Shown in pieces: positions 14,663 to 23,242 of a stretch of 23,242 nt of DNA. The DNA is from Actinomycetes bacterium (GTDB taxonomy: Bacteria > Actinomycetota > Acidimicrobiia > Acidimicrobiales > CADCSY01): positions 1-23,242 of the forward strand of contig JAODBP010000247.1 of the NCBI GenBank assembly GCA_025464025.1, in the 5' to 3' direction. The position numbers were made by a program, and so were the translations under genes. Under the pieces are notes generated by a model. It was given only the letters and a program-made list of their open reading frames with translations. It did not search any database and was not told the DNA's origin. Every line of letters begins with the position of its first letter. The first letter of the stretch is position 1.

Positions 14663-14692
14663 AGTGTAGGCCAGCACTACCCTGGCTGCCAT
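14663..14692 (-). promoter_or_regulatory. predicted promoter of the leuB operon leader
   Basis: The -35 box ATGGCA (14687-14692, 4 of 6 matches to TTGACA) and -10 box TACACT (14663-14668) are 18 nt apart on the minus strand. The -35 box overlaps the greA start codon on the other strand, so greA and leuB transcription start sites must lie within about 40 bp of each other. Confidence 0.55.
14678..14683 (+). promoter_or_regulatory. predicted -10 box of greA (leaderless)
   Basis: TACCCT ends 7 nt before the greA ATG, which would place transcription start on the start codon. No Shine-Dalgarno is seen upstream. The box lies inside the spacer of the divergent leuB-leader promoter. Confidence 0.5.
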
Positions 14693-15164
14693 GGCTGATC
14701 GGCAAGAGCTCTCGCCCACCGCGCACGCCCGGCTCAAGGCCGAGCTGGACGAGCTCACCGGCGAGGGTCGCATCGACATCGCGAACAAGATCGAGACGGC
14801 CCGGGCGCTCGGCGACCTCTCGGAGAACGGCGACTACCACGCGGCCAAGGAGCAGCAGGGCCACATGGAGGCCAGGATCCGCCAGCTCCAGGGCATCCTG
14901 ATCGACGCCATCATCGTCGAGGCCAGCGACGACGACGGCTCCGTGGGCGTCGGCTCCGTGGTCGAGATCCGCTTCGAGGGCGACGACGACACCGAGACCT
15001 ACCTGGTCGGCCACATCGAGGAGCGTCACGCCGAGTTCGAGGTCGTGTCGCCCGGGTCGCCCCTCGGCGCGTCGCTGCTGGGCAAGCGGCCCGGCGACAA
15101 GACCTCCTACGAGGTCAAGGGGAACAGCATCGTCGTCGAGGTCGTGAGCGTGACCGCTGCCTGA
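14691..15164 (+). CDS. greA: transcription elongation factor GreA
   Basis: A 157-residue Gre factor that enters the RNA polymerase secondary channel and stimulates cleavage of backtracked RNA. The N-terminal coiled coil (about 8-75) carries the acidic tip block GDLSENGDYHAAKE (41-54). The C-terminal FKBP-like domain ends with GDKTSYEVKGN and a final strand. Length is normal for GreA. The start is ATG at 14691, preceded only by a TACCCT box at -7, so a leaderless transcript is inferred. It diverges from the leuB operon leader. Confidence 0.95.
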   Translation: MADRQELSPTAHARLKAELDELTGEGRIDIANKIETARALGDLSENGDYHAAKEQQGHMEARIRQLQGILIDAIIVEASDDDGSVGVGSVVEIRFEGDDDTETYLVGHIEERHAEFEVVSPGSPLGASLLGKRPGDKTSYEVKGNSIVVEVVSVTAA

Positions 15165-15222
15165 GGCGCCCACGCTCCCGCCCGGCCGGTACGTCGACCT
15201 CCCGGGTCGCGGCCGGACCTTC

Positions 15223-16014
15223 GTGCGCGAGCTGGAGGGGCCGGAGGGAGCGCCCACGCTGCTCCTCCTCCACGGCTGGACGGCGAGCGCCGATCTCAAC
15301 TGGTACCCGGCCTACCAACCCCTGGGCGAGCGCTACCGCGTGCTGGCCATGGACCACCGGGGCCACGGGCGGGGCATCCGGTCGCGCCGGCCCTTCCGCA
15401 TCACCGACTGCGCCGACGACGCCGCCGCCCTGCTCCAGGCGCTCGACGTGCCGTCGGTCATCGCCGTGGGCTACTCGATGGGCGGACCGGTCGCCCAGCT
15501 CCTGTGGCGGCGCCACCCCGGCCTGGTCGAGGGGCTGGTGCTGTGCGCCACCAGCCGCACGTTCGCCAGCCGGCCCCGGGAGCGGGTCCGCTTCGCCGCC
15601 CTCGGCGCCGCCGCCGTGTCGTCCCGGGTCGTGCCCCGCCGGCTCACGGCCGAGGCCATCGCCAAGGTCATCGACAGCCGCCGCACGGCCGGCCCGACCG
15701 AGGGGTGGGCGGCCGAGGAGTTCCGGCGCAACGACTGGACCGCCGTGCTCGAGGCCGGCCGCTCGCTCGGGCGGTTCGACTCCCGCGCCTGGATCGGCGA
15801 GGTCGACGTGCCCACCGCCGTGGTGGCGATGATGCGCGACCGCATGGTCGCCCCCCGCCGCCAGGTCGCCCTGGCCCGCTCGATCCCCGGCGCGTCGCTG
15901 TTCCCGGTGCAGGGCGACCACACCGTCTGCGTCACCCACCCCCACCGCTTCGGTCCGGTCCTCCTCGAGGCCGTCGCCGACGTCGCCACGCGCGTCGCGG
16001 CCCGCACGGGCTGA
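15223..16014 (+). CDS. alpha/beta hydrolase (Ser-Asp-His type)
   Basis: A serine alpha/beta hydrolase: LLLLHGW (13-19, oxyanion), MDHRGHG (43-49), nucleophile elbow GYSMGG with Ser85, acid in MRDRM and base in GDHTVC. An esterase or lipase-like activity is possible; the substrate is unknown. GTG at 15223 is the only standard start (263 aa), but the open frame continues 22 codons upstream to a CTG at 15157, just after an in-frame TGA at 15151. The extension (PEAPTLPPGRYVDLPGRGRTF) looks like the first two strands of this family and has coding-like third positions. The true start may therefore be non-standard and overlap the greA stop. Confidence 0.87.
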   Translation: MRELEGPEGAPTLLLLHGWTASADLNWYPAYQPLGERYRVLAMDHRGHGRGIRSRRPFRITDCADDAAALLQALDVPSVIAVGYSMGGPVAQLLWRRHPGLVEGLVLCATSRTFASRPRERVRFAALGAAAVSSRVVPRRLTAEAIAKVIDSRRTAGPTEGWAAEEFRRNDWTAVLEAGRSLGRFDSRAWIGEVDVPTAVVAMMRDRMVAPRRQVALARSIPGASLFPVQGDHTVCVTHPHRFGPVLLEAVADVATRVAARTG

Positions 16015-16096
16015 CGAGCTCGGCCGTTCTCGTCAGGGTCGAAAGGGCAAAGGACGCAACCAAGGGGGCAACGGGGTGTCGCCGGGCCGTTCCAGC

Positions 16097-16144
16097 CTTC
16101 TGGTCACATAGACGTCGTCATAGCGACGTTTTCGTGACCAGAAG
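16097..16144. repeat. long nested inverted repeat in the hydrolase/IclR intergenic gap
   Basis: CTTCTGGTCAC (16097-16107) and GTGACCAGAAG (16134-16144) are perfect 11-bp arms. Inside them AGACGTCG (16110-16117) pairs with CGACGTTT (16124-16131), one G-T, around loop TCATAG. Only a 2x2 mismatch separates the two stems, giving about 19 pairs in 48 bp. It lies between convergent genes in a 168-bp gap that is less GC-rich than the surroundings. A bidirectional terminator is the simplest reading, but it has no U-tract and is unusually large. The rest of 16015-16182 shows nothing recognisable. Confidence 0.7.
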
Positions 16145-16182
16145 CAGATCGGCGGGTGCCTGCGCCGAGGACGACCGGACCC

Positions 16183-16836
16183 TCAGGCGTCCATTCGCAG
16201 CGAGTCCTCCACGGCCCGGGCGGCGGCGACCACGGCGGCGCCGTACCGCTTCCCCGGCGCCTTGGTGGTGCGCTGGATCGGCCCGGAGATGCCGACGGCG
16301 GCCAGCACCCGGCCGGCGTCGTCGAGCACCGGCGCGCTGACCGAGGCCACGCCCTCCTCCCGCTCACCCACGCTCTCGGCCCAGCCCGCCCCGCCCCACT
16401 CGCCCCGCAGGACGCGACCGGCCGAGCCCCGGTCGATCGGCAGCGACGCGCCGAGGGCGACGATCGTGCGCAACCCGTGGGGCGACTCGAGCGACAGCGC
16501 GCACACCCGGCGATCGCCGTCGCGCACGTAGAGCTGGACGCTCTCCCCCGTCTCGTCCCGCAGCCGCTCGAGCGCGGGTCGGGCGGCGGCGGCCACCGAC
16601 AGGTCGCCGGCGGCCGCCCGCCCGAGCGCCACCAGGCGGAGGCCCAGGGTGAACCGGCCCTCGCCGTCGCGCCGCACCAGCCCGTGGCTCTCGAGCGCGG
16701 TCGCCAGGCGGTGGGCCGTCGGCCGGGAGATCCCCGTGGCCTCGACCAGGCCGGCCAGGGCAAGAGGTCCCCGCTCGAGCGCGGCCAGGATGGTGACCGC
16801 CTTGTCCAGCACGCCGACGCCGCTTACACTGTCCAC
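16183..16836 (-). CDS. IclR-family transcriptional regulator (LtbR/NdgR-like)
   Basis: A 217-residue IclR regulator with an N-terminal winged helix-turn-helix (about 10-58, recognition region [14 protein letters not shown] at 35-48) and a C-terminal effector-binding domain (about 80-217, with [28 protein letters not shown]). Divergence from leuCD is the conserved arrangement of actinobacterial LtbR/NdgR, which control leucine genes; that role is inferred from position. GTG at 16836 is 8 nt after a TAGTAT box. Longer in-frame reading would run through the operator and into leuC. The preceding palindrome is the likely operator and would give autoregulation. Confidence 0.9.
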   Translation of the reverse strand: MDSVSGVGVLDKAVTILAALERGPLALAGLVEATGISRPTAHRLATALESHGLVRRDGEGRFTLGLRLVALGRAAAGDLSVAAAARPALERLRDETGESVQLYVRDGDRRVCALSLESPHGLRTIVALGASLPIDRGSAGRVLRGEWGGAGWAESVGEREEGVASVSAPVLDDAGRVLAAVGISGPIQRTTKAPGKRYGAAVVAAARAVEDSLRMDA

Positions 16837-16865
16837 GAAGAGAGATACTATCTCACATCCTGAGA
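16823..16865. promoter_or_regulatory. divergent iclR/leuCD promoter and operator palindrome
   Basis: The 13-bp palindrome GAGATACTATCTC (16842-16854, centre 16848) contains TACTAT (16846-16851, -10 of leuC, with CTTACA as -35 at 16823-16828 and a 17-nt spacer). On the other strand it contains TAGTAT (16845-16850, 8 nt before the regulator GTG). A second inverted repeat, TCTCA-catcc-TGAGA (16851-16865), overlaps its right half. An IclR dimer bound here would cover both -10 boxes. This reading is from symmetry; the true operator sequence is not known. Confidence 0.7.
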
Positions 16866-16879
16866 CAAGGGAAGTTGCG

Positions 16880-18283
16880 ATGGCGAAGACGTTGAGCCAG
16901 AAGGTCTGGGACCGGCACGTGGTCCGCACCGCCGAGGGCGAGCCCGACCTGCTCTACATCGACCTCCACCTCGTCCACGAGGTCACGTCGCCCCAGGCCT
17001 TCGATGGGCTCCGCCTGGCCGGCCGCCCCGTCCGCCGCCCCGACCTCACGCTGGCGACCGAGGACCACAACGTCCCGACCGACTCGCTGGTCCAGCCGGT
17101 GGCCGACCCGATCAGCCGCAAGCAGCTCGAGACCCTGCGGGCCAACGCGGCCGAGTTCGGCATCCGCCTGCACCCGATGGGCGACCCCGGCCAGGGCATC
17201 GTCCACGTGATCGGCCCCGAGCAGGGCGTCACCCAGCCGGGCATGACGATCGTCTGCGGCGACAGCCACACCTCGACCCACGGTGCCTTCGGCGCCCTCG
17301 CCTTCGGCATCGGCACCAGCGAGGTCGAGCACGTCCTCGCCACCCAGACCCTTCCCCAGAGCGTGCCTGGCACGATGGCGGTCACCGTCGAGGGCGACCT
17401 GCCCGACGGCGTCACGGCCAAGGACGTGGTGCTCGCCATCATCGGGCGCATCGGCACCGGCGGCGGCATCGGCTCGGTCATCGAGTACCGGGGCTCGGCC
17501 ATCCGTGCGCTCTCGATGGAGGGTCGCATGACCGTGTGCAACATGTCGATCGAGGCCGGGGCCAAGGCCGGCCTCATCGCCCCCGACGAGATCACGTTCG
17601 AGTACCTGAAGGGCCGGGCCCGTGCGCCCCAGGGCGCCGACTGGGACGCCGCCGTCGAGGACTGGAAGACGCTCGTCACCGACGACGACGCCACGTTCGA
17701 CAAGGAGGTGTTCATCGACGCCACCACGCTCACGCCCCACGTCACCTGGGGCACCAACCCGGGCCAGGTCGCGTCGATCGACTCGCCGGTGCCCGACCCC
17801 TCGTCGTTCGCCGACGCCTCCGAGCGCGATGCCGCCGCCCGCGCCCTCGAGTACATGGGCCTCACCGCCGGCACGCCGATGCGCGAGGTCAAGGTCGACA
17901 CCGTCTTCATCGGCTCGTGCACCAACAGCCGCATCGAGGACCTGCGGGCCGCGGCCAAGGTGGCCGAGGGCCGCACGGTCGCCTCGGGCATGCGCGCCCT
18001 GGTCGTCCCCGGCTCGTTCAAGGTGAAGGACCAGGCCGAGGCCGAGGGCCTGCACGAGGTGTTCACCGCCGCTGGCTTCGAGTGGCGTGAGCCGGGCTGT
18101 TCCATGTGCCTGGCCATGAACCCCGACAAGCTCGCCCCCGGTGAGCGGGCCGCGTCCACGTCGAACCGCAACTTCGAGGGCCGCCAGGGCCCCGGTGGGC
18201 GCACCCACCTCGTCTCCCCCGCCGTGGCCGCCGCCACGGCGATCCGCGGCACGTTCGCCACCCCTGCTGACCTGGAGGCCTGA
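16880..18283 (+). CDS. leuC: 3-isopropylmalate dehydratase large subunit
   Basis: A 467-residue aconitase-family subunit that with LeuD isomerises 2- to 3-isopropylmalate (and citramalate to 3-methylmalate in the CimA route). The [4Fe-4S] ligands are Cys347 in GSCTNSR and Cys407/Cys410 in [28 protein letters not shown] and the C-terminal [12 protein letters not shown] are all intact. ATG at 16880 is preceded by AAGGGAAG. It is followed after one base by leuD, forming the LeuCD operon opposite the IclR regulator. Confidence 0.97.
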   Translation: MAKTLSQKVWDRHVVRTAEGEPDLLYIDLHLVHEVTSPQAFDGLRLAGRPVRRPDLTLATEDHNVPTDSLVQPVADPISRKQLETLRANAAEFGIRLHPMGDPGQGIVHVIGPEQGVTQPGMTIVCGDSHTSTHGAFGALAFGIGTSEVEHVLATQTLPQSVPGTMAVTVEGDLPDGVTAKDVVLAIIGRIGTGGGIGSVIEYRGSAIRALSMEGRMTVCNMSIEAGAKAGLIAPDEITFEYLKGRARAPQGADWDAAVEDWKTLVTDDDATFDKEVFIDATTLTPHVTWGTNPGQVASIDSPVPDPSSFADASERDAAARALEYMGLTAGTPMREVKVDTVFIGSCTNSRIEDLRAAAKVAEGRTVASGMRALVVPGSFKVKDQAEAEGLHEVFTAAGFEWREPGCSMCLAMNPDKLAPGERAASTSNRNFEGRQGPGGRTHLVSPAVAAATAIRGTFATPADLEA

Positions 18284-18284
18284 G

Positions 18285-18881
18285 ATGGAAGCCGTGAAGA
18301 TCATCCAGGGGACGGCTGTCCCGCTCGACCGCAGCGACGTCGACACCGACCAGATCATCCCGGCCGAGTGGCTCAAGCGGGTCGAGCGGACCGGCTTCGG
18401 CGTCGGCCTGTTCTCGGCCTGGCGCGAGAAGGACCGCGACTTCGTGCTCAACCGCGAGGAGCACGCCGGCGCCACCATCCTCATCGCCGGTCCCAACTTC
18501 GGCGTGGGCTCGTCCCGCGAGCACGCCGTGTGGGCCCTCGAGGACTACGGCTTCCGGGCGATCATCGCCCCCCGCTTCGGCGACATCTTCCGCAACAACT
18601 GCACCAAGGTGGGCCTCGTCCCGGTCACGGTCGAGCCCGAGGTGGGCGAGGCGCTGATGCGGGCCGTCGAGGCCGATCCGACGCTCGAGATCACCATCGA
18701 CGTCGAGCGCCGCACCGTCGAGGCCCCGGCCGCCGGCATCAGCGGCACGTTCCCGATCGACGACTTCACCCAGTGGCGGCTGCTCGAGGGCCTCGACGAC
18801 ATCGGCCTCACCCTGCGCAACGAAGGCGACATCTCGACGTTCGAGTCGTCCCGCCCCGCCTTCATGCCCACCACCCGCTGA
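18285..18881 (+). CDS. leuD: 3-isopropylmalate dehydratase small subunit
   Basis: A 198-residue swivelling-domain subunit of isopropylmalate isomerase. DRSDVDTDQIIPAEWLKR (15-32) and the substrate-recognition block NFGVGSSREHAVWAL are typical, as is FGDIFRNNC. ATG at 18285 lies one base after the leuC stop and is served by GGAGG with a 6-nt spacer inside the end of leuC. Normal length for bacterial LeuD. Confidence 0.96.
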   Translation: MEAVKIIQGTAVPLDRSDVDTDQIIPAEWLKRVERTGFGVGLFSAWREKDRDFVLNREEHAGATILIAGPNFGVGSSREHAVWALEDYGFRAIIAPRFGDIFRNNCTKVGLVPVTVEPEVGEALMRAVEADPTLEITIDVERRTVEAPAAGISGTFPIDDFTQWRLLEGLDDIGLTLRNEGDISTFESSRPAFMPTTR

Positions 18882-18888
18882 CCGGTCG

Positions 18889-18903
18889 CCGGTTGAGAAC
18901 CGG
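18889..18903 (+). terminator. short hairpin after leuD
   Basis: CCGGTT, loop gag, AACCGG starts 7 bp after the leuD stop. It has only 6 bp and no U-tract, so it is a weak terminator or attenuating element before the next gene. Confidence 0.35.
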
Positions 18904-19234
18904 GCGATCTGACGACACTCCACCCGATGGGGATCGATCGGGTCCGGGAGATCTGCACGTCGTTCCCCGACGCGGAGGTCATCGCCGACGGTCCGCATCA
19001 CAAGCTCCAGATCAGGCGGAAGAACTTCGGCTGGCACATGGTCGGCGAGCGGGAGTCGCTCGTCGTCAAGGTGCCCGCCGGCGACAACGAGATCCTCGTC
19101 GCCGCCGATCCCGACCGCTTCTTCCTGCCGGCCTCGGTGGCCGAGGCCGGCTACGTCGGCCTCCACCTCGATGGCGAGTACGTCGGGTGGGACGAGGTGC
19201 GCGACCTCCTCACCGAGGCCTACCGCCTCGTGGC

Positions 19235-21676
<2,442 letters not shown>

Positions 21677-21682
21677 AGGTCC

Positions 21683-23242
21683 TCAGCTCGAGAGGGCGAT
21701 GACGGTGGCGATGCCGGGCGTGCCCCGGAGCTGCTCGAGGAGGTCGTCGGGCGCCGGCTGGTCGAGGGCGAGGACCTGCAGGGCCATCTCACCGGTGGTC
21801 GACCGGCCGAGGTGGAGGTCGGAGATGTTGATGCCGGCGGCGCCGAGCGACGACGTGACCTGACCGATCATCCCGGGCCGGTCGTCGTTGCGGACCACGA
21901 GCAGGTTGGCGGCCGGGGGCAGCTCGACGGTGTGCTCGTCGAGCATGACCACCCGGGGCTCGCCCTTGAGCCCGGTGAGCGTGCCGCCGATGGCGTGGTC
22001 GCCGCCCCGCAGGGTGACGAGGTTGACCCAGTCGTGCGAGGTGGAGGTCTTGATCTCCTTGACCTCGACCCCGGCCTCCTCGGCGAGCTGCGGCGCGTTC
22101 ACGAACGTGACGGCGTCGGTGGCGGTGCCGTTGAACAGGCCCTTGAGCACCGAGAGGGTGAGGATGCGGGTGTCGTAGTCGGCGATGTGGCCCTGGTACT
22201 CCACCTCGAGCAGCGAGGGCACGCCGCCGTTGAGCCCGCAGAACAGGGCCCCGAGGCGCTCGGCCAGGGCGAGGTAGGGCTGCACGTCCTCGGGCGCCTC
22301 GCTGGCCGCGACGTTGACGGCGAACGGCACGAAGCTCCCGGCCAGGGCCAGGCCCACCTGCTCGGCGATCATCACGCCGGCCTTGTCCTGGGCCTCGGGC
22401 GTCGACGCCGACAGGTGGGGCGTGGCGACCACCGTGCGCTGGGCGAACAGGGGCGAGTCGGTGTTGGGCTCGCGGTCGAACACGTCGAGGGCGGCCCCGC
22501 CGACCTGGCCCGACTCGATGGCCCGCAGGAGCGCGGCCTCGTCGATGATGCCGCCCCGGCCGCAGTTGACGATGCGGATGCCGGGCTTGGCCTTGGCCAG
22601 CAGCTCGTCGTTCAACAGGTTGACCGAGTCGGGCGTCTTGAGCAGGTGGATGGTGGCGAAGTCGGAGTTGGCCATCAGCTCGTCGAGCTCGACCTGCTCG
22701 ACGCCGAGCTGGCGGGCCCGCTCGGGCGCCAGCCACGGGTCCCACACCAGGATGCGCATGCCGAACGCCAGCGACCGCTGGGCCACCAGGGTGCCGATGC
22801 GGCCAAGCCCGATCACGCCGAGCGTCTTGCCGTAGAGCTCGACGCCCTCCCACTTCGACTTCTCCCACCGCCCGGCCTTCAGCGCGGCGTCGGCCTGAGG
22901 CACGTTGCGGGCCTGGGCCAGGAGCATGGCCATGGTGTGCTCGGCCGTAGACAGCGCGTTCGAGCCCGGCGCGTTCGCGACCATCACACCACGACGGGTC
23001 GCCGCGACGACATCCACGTTGTCGACGCCGACGCCGGCCCGGCCCACGATGATCAGGTCCTTCCCTGCGGCCAGGACCTCCGCCGTCACCTGCGTCGCCG
23101 AGCGGACGATCAGCGCCGCCGCGCCGGGGATCACCTCGAGGAGCTTCTCCGGCGACAGCCCGAGCTGCACGTCGACCTCGTGCCCCGCGTTTCGGAGGTC
23201 GTCGAGGCCGGTCGCAGCGAGCTTCTCGGTGACGAGGACACG
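21683..23242 (-). CDS. serA: D-3-phosphoglycerate dehydrogenase, N-terminus outside the window
   Basis: 519 codons are visible, and the frame is open to the window edge (RVLVTEKLAATGL...), so only a few N-terminal residues are missing. It oxidises 3-phosphoglycerate in the first step of serine synthesis. The Rossmann motif GLGRIG, catalytic Arg in NCGRGG, Glu in DVFDREP and His in TPHLSASTPEAQ are present. They are followed by the intervening domain and a C-terminal ACT domain (VVRNDDRPGMIGQV ... GINISDLHLGR), as in the long mycobacterial SerA that is inhibited by serine. A GTG at 23170 is not the start because the conserved N-terminal strand lies upstream. It converges on the preceding gene with a 6-bp gap. 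Confidence 0.96.
   Translation of the reverse strand, partial: RVLVTEKLAATGLDDLRNAGHEVDVQLGLSPEKLLEVIPGAAALIVRSATQVTAEVLAAGKDLIIVGRAGVGVDNVDVVAATRRGVMVANAPGSNALSTAEHTMAMLLAQARNVPQADAALKAGRWEKSKWEGVELYGKTLGVIGLGRIGTLVAQRSLAFGMRILVWDPWLAPERARQLGVEQVELDELMANSDFATIHLLKTPDSVNLLNDELLAKAKPGIRIVNCGRGGIIDEAALLRAIESGQVGGAALDVFDREPNTDSPLFAQRTVVATPHLSASTPEAQDKAGVMIAEQVGLALAGSFVPFAVNVAASEAPEDVQPYLALAERLGALFCGLNGGVPSLLEVEYQGHIADYDTRILTLSVLKGLFNGTATDAVTFVNAPQLAEEAGVEVKEIKTSTSHDWVNLVTLRGGDHAIGGTLTGLKGEPRVVMLDEHTVELPPAANLLVVRNDDRPGMIGQVTSSLGAAGINISDLHLGRSTTGEMALQVLALDQPAPDDLLEQLRGTPGIATVIALSS

Noticed and set aside
21677..21690. Terminator between the sunset-domain gene and serA
   Set aside because: Only GAGG/CCTC pairings of 4 bp are available in the 6-bp gap and flanks; too weak to call.

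Overview
The window is about 23 kb of very GC-rich, densely packed chromosomal DNA from an actinobacterium. The GC-rich third codon positions, the long actinobacterial-type LeuA, the IclR-leuCD pairing and the gltX/tRNA-Glu/tRNA-Gln cluster support this. An acidimicrobial lineage is plausible but cannot be proved from sequence alone. The backbone resembles the serA...leuB / leuD-leuC-iclR / gltX-tRNA neighbourhood known from Mycobacterium and Streptomyces. Nothing looks mobile, and there is no gene-free stretch longer than about 220 bp.

Left part (1-2511): tRNA-Glu(CTC) and tRNA-Gln(CTG) lie downstream of a gltX-ydcF pair on the minus strand, with a small plus-strand gene (64 aa) leaving the gltX promoter region. 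Next (2573-7191, minus) come a Tat-exported PhoX-type phosphatase and a tightly overlapping three-gene operon: epoxide-hydrolase-like protein, Ste24-type M48 protease, SDR. Divergent from it (7216-8591, plus) is a pair made of a 3-alpha-hydroxysteroid-dehydrogenase-like SDR and a probable VOC-fold protein.

Centre (8609-14654, minus): one seven-gene operon runs leuB-ilvE-cimA-Gfo/Idh oxidoreductase-conserved unknown-epoxide hydrolase-60 aa protein, with gaps of at most 9 nt or overlaps throughout. It is preceded by a 13-codon leader peptide rich in Ile/Val/Leu codons and a rho-independent hairpin with a U-rich tail, i.e. a branched-chain amino acid attenuator. Divergent from it are greA and a serine alpha/beta hydrolase.

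Right part: an IclR regulator (LtbR/NdgR-like position) faces leuCD across a palindrome that contains both -10 boxes. An MmcQ/YjbR gene follows leuD and converges on leuA. leuA has its own leucine-type attenuator with a 16-codon leader peptide and a readable four-segment fold. The window ends with a membrane-anchored sunset-domain-like protein and serA, which is cut by the window edge.

Together LeuA, LeuCD, LeuB and IlvE make leucine. CimA with LeuCD and LeuB gives the threonine-independent route to 2-oxobutyrate for isoleucine. Three separate controls are visible: a Leu attenuator on leuA, an Ile/Val/Leu attenuator on leuB-ilvE-cimA, and an IclR operator on leuCD. Many starts have a TANNNT box 5-8 nt upstream of the start codon, so leaderless mRNAs appear common here, including for both leader peptides.
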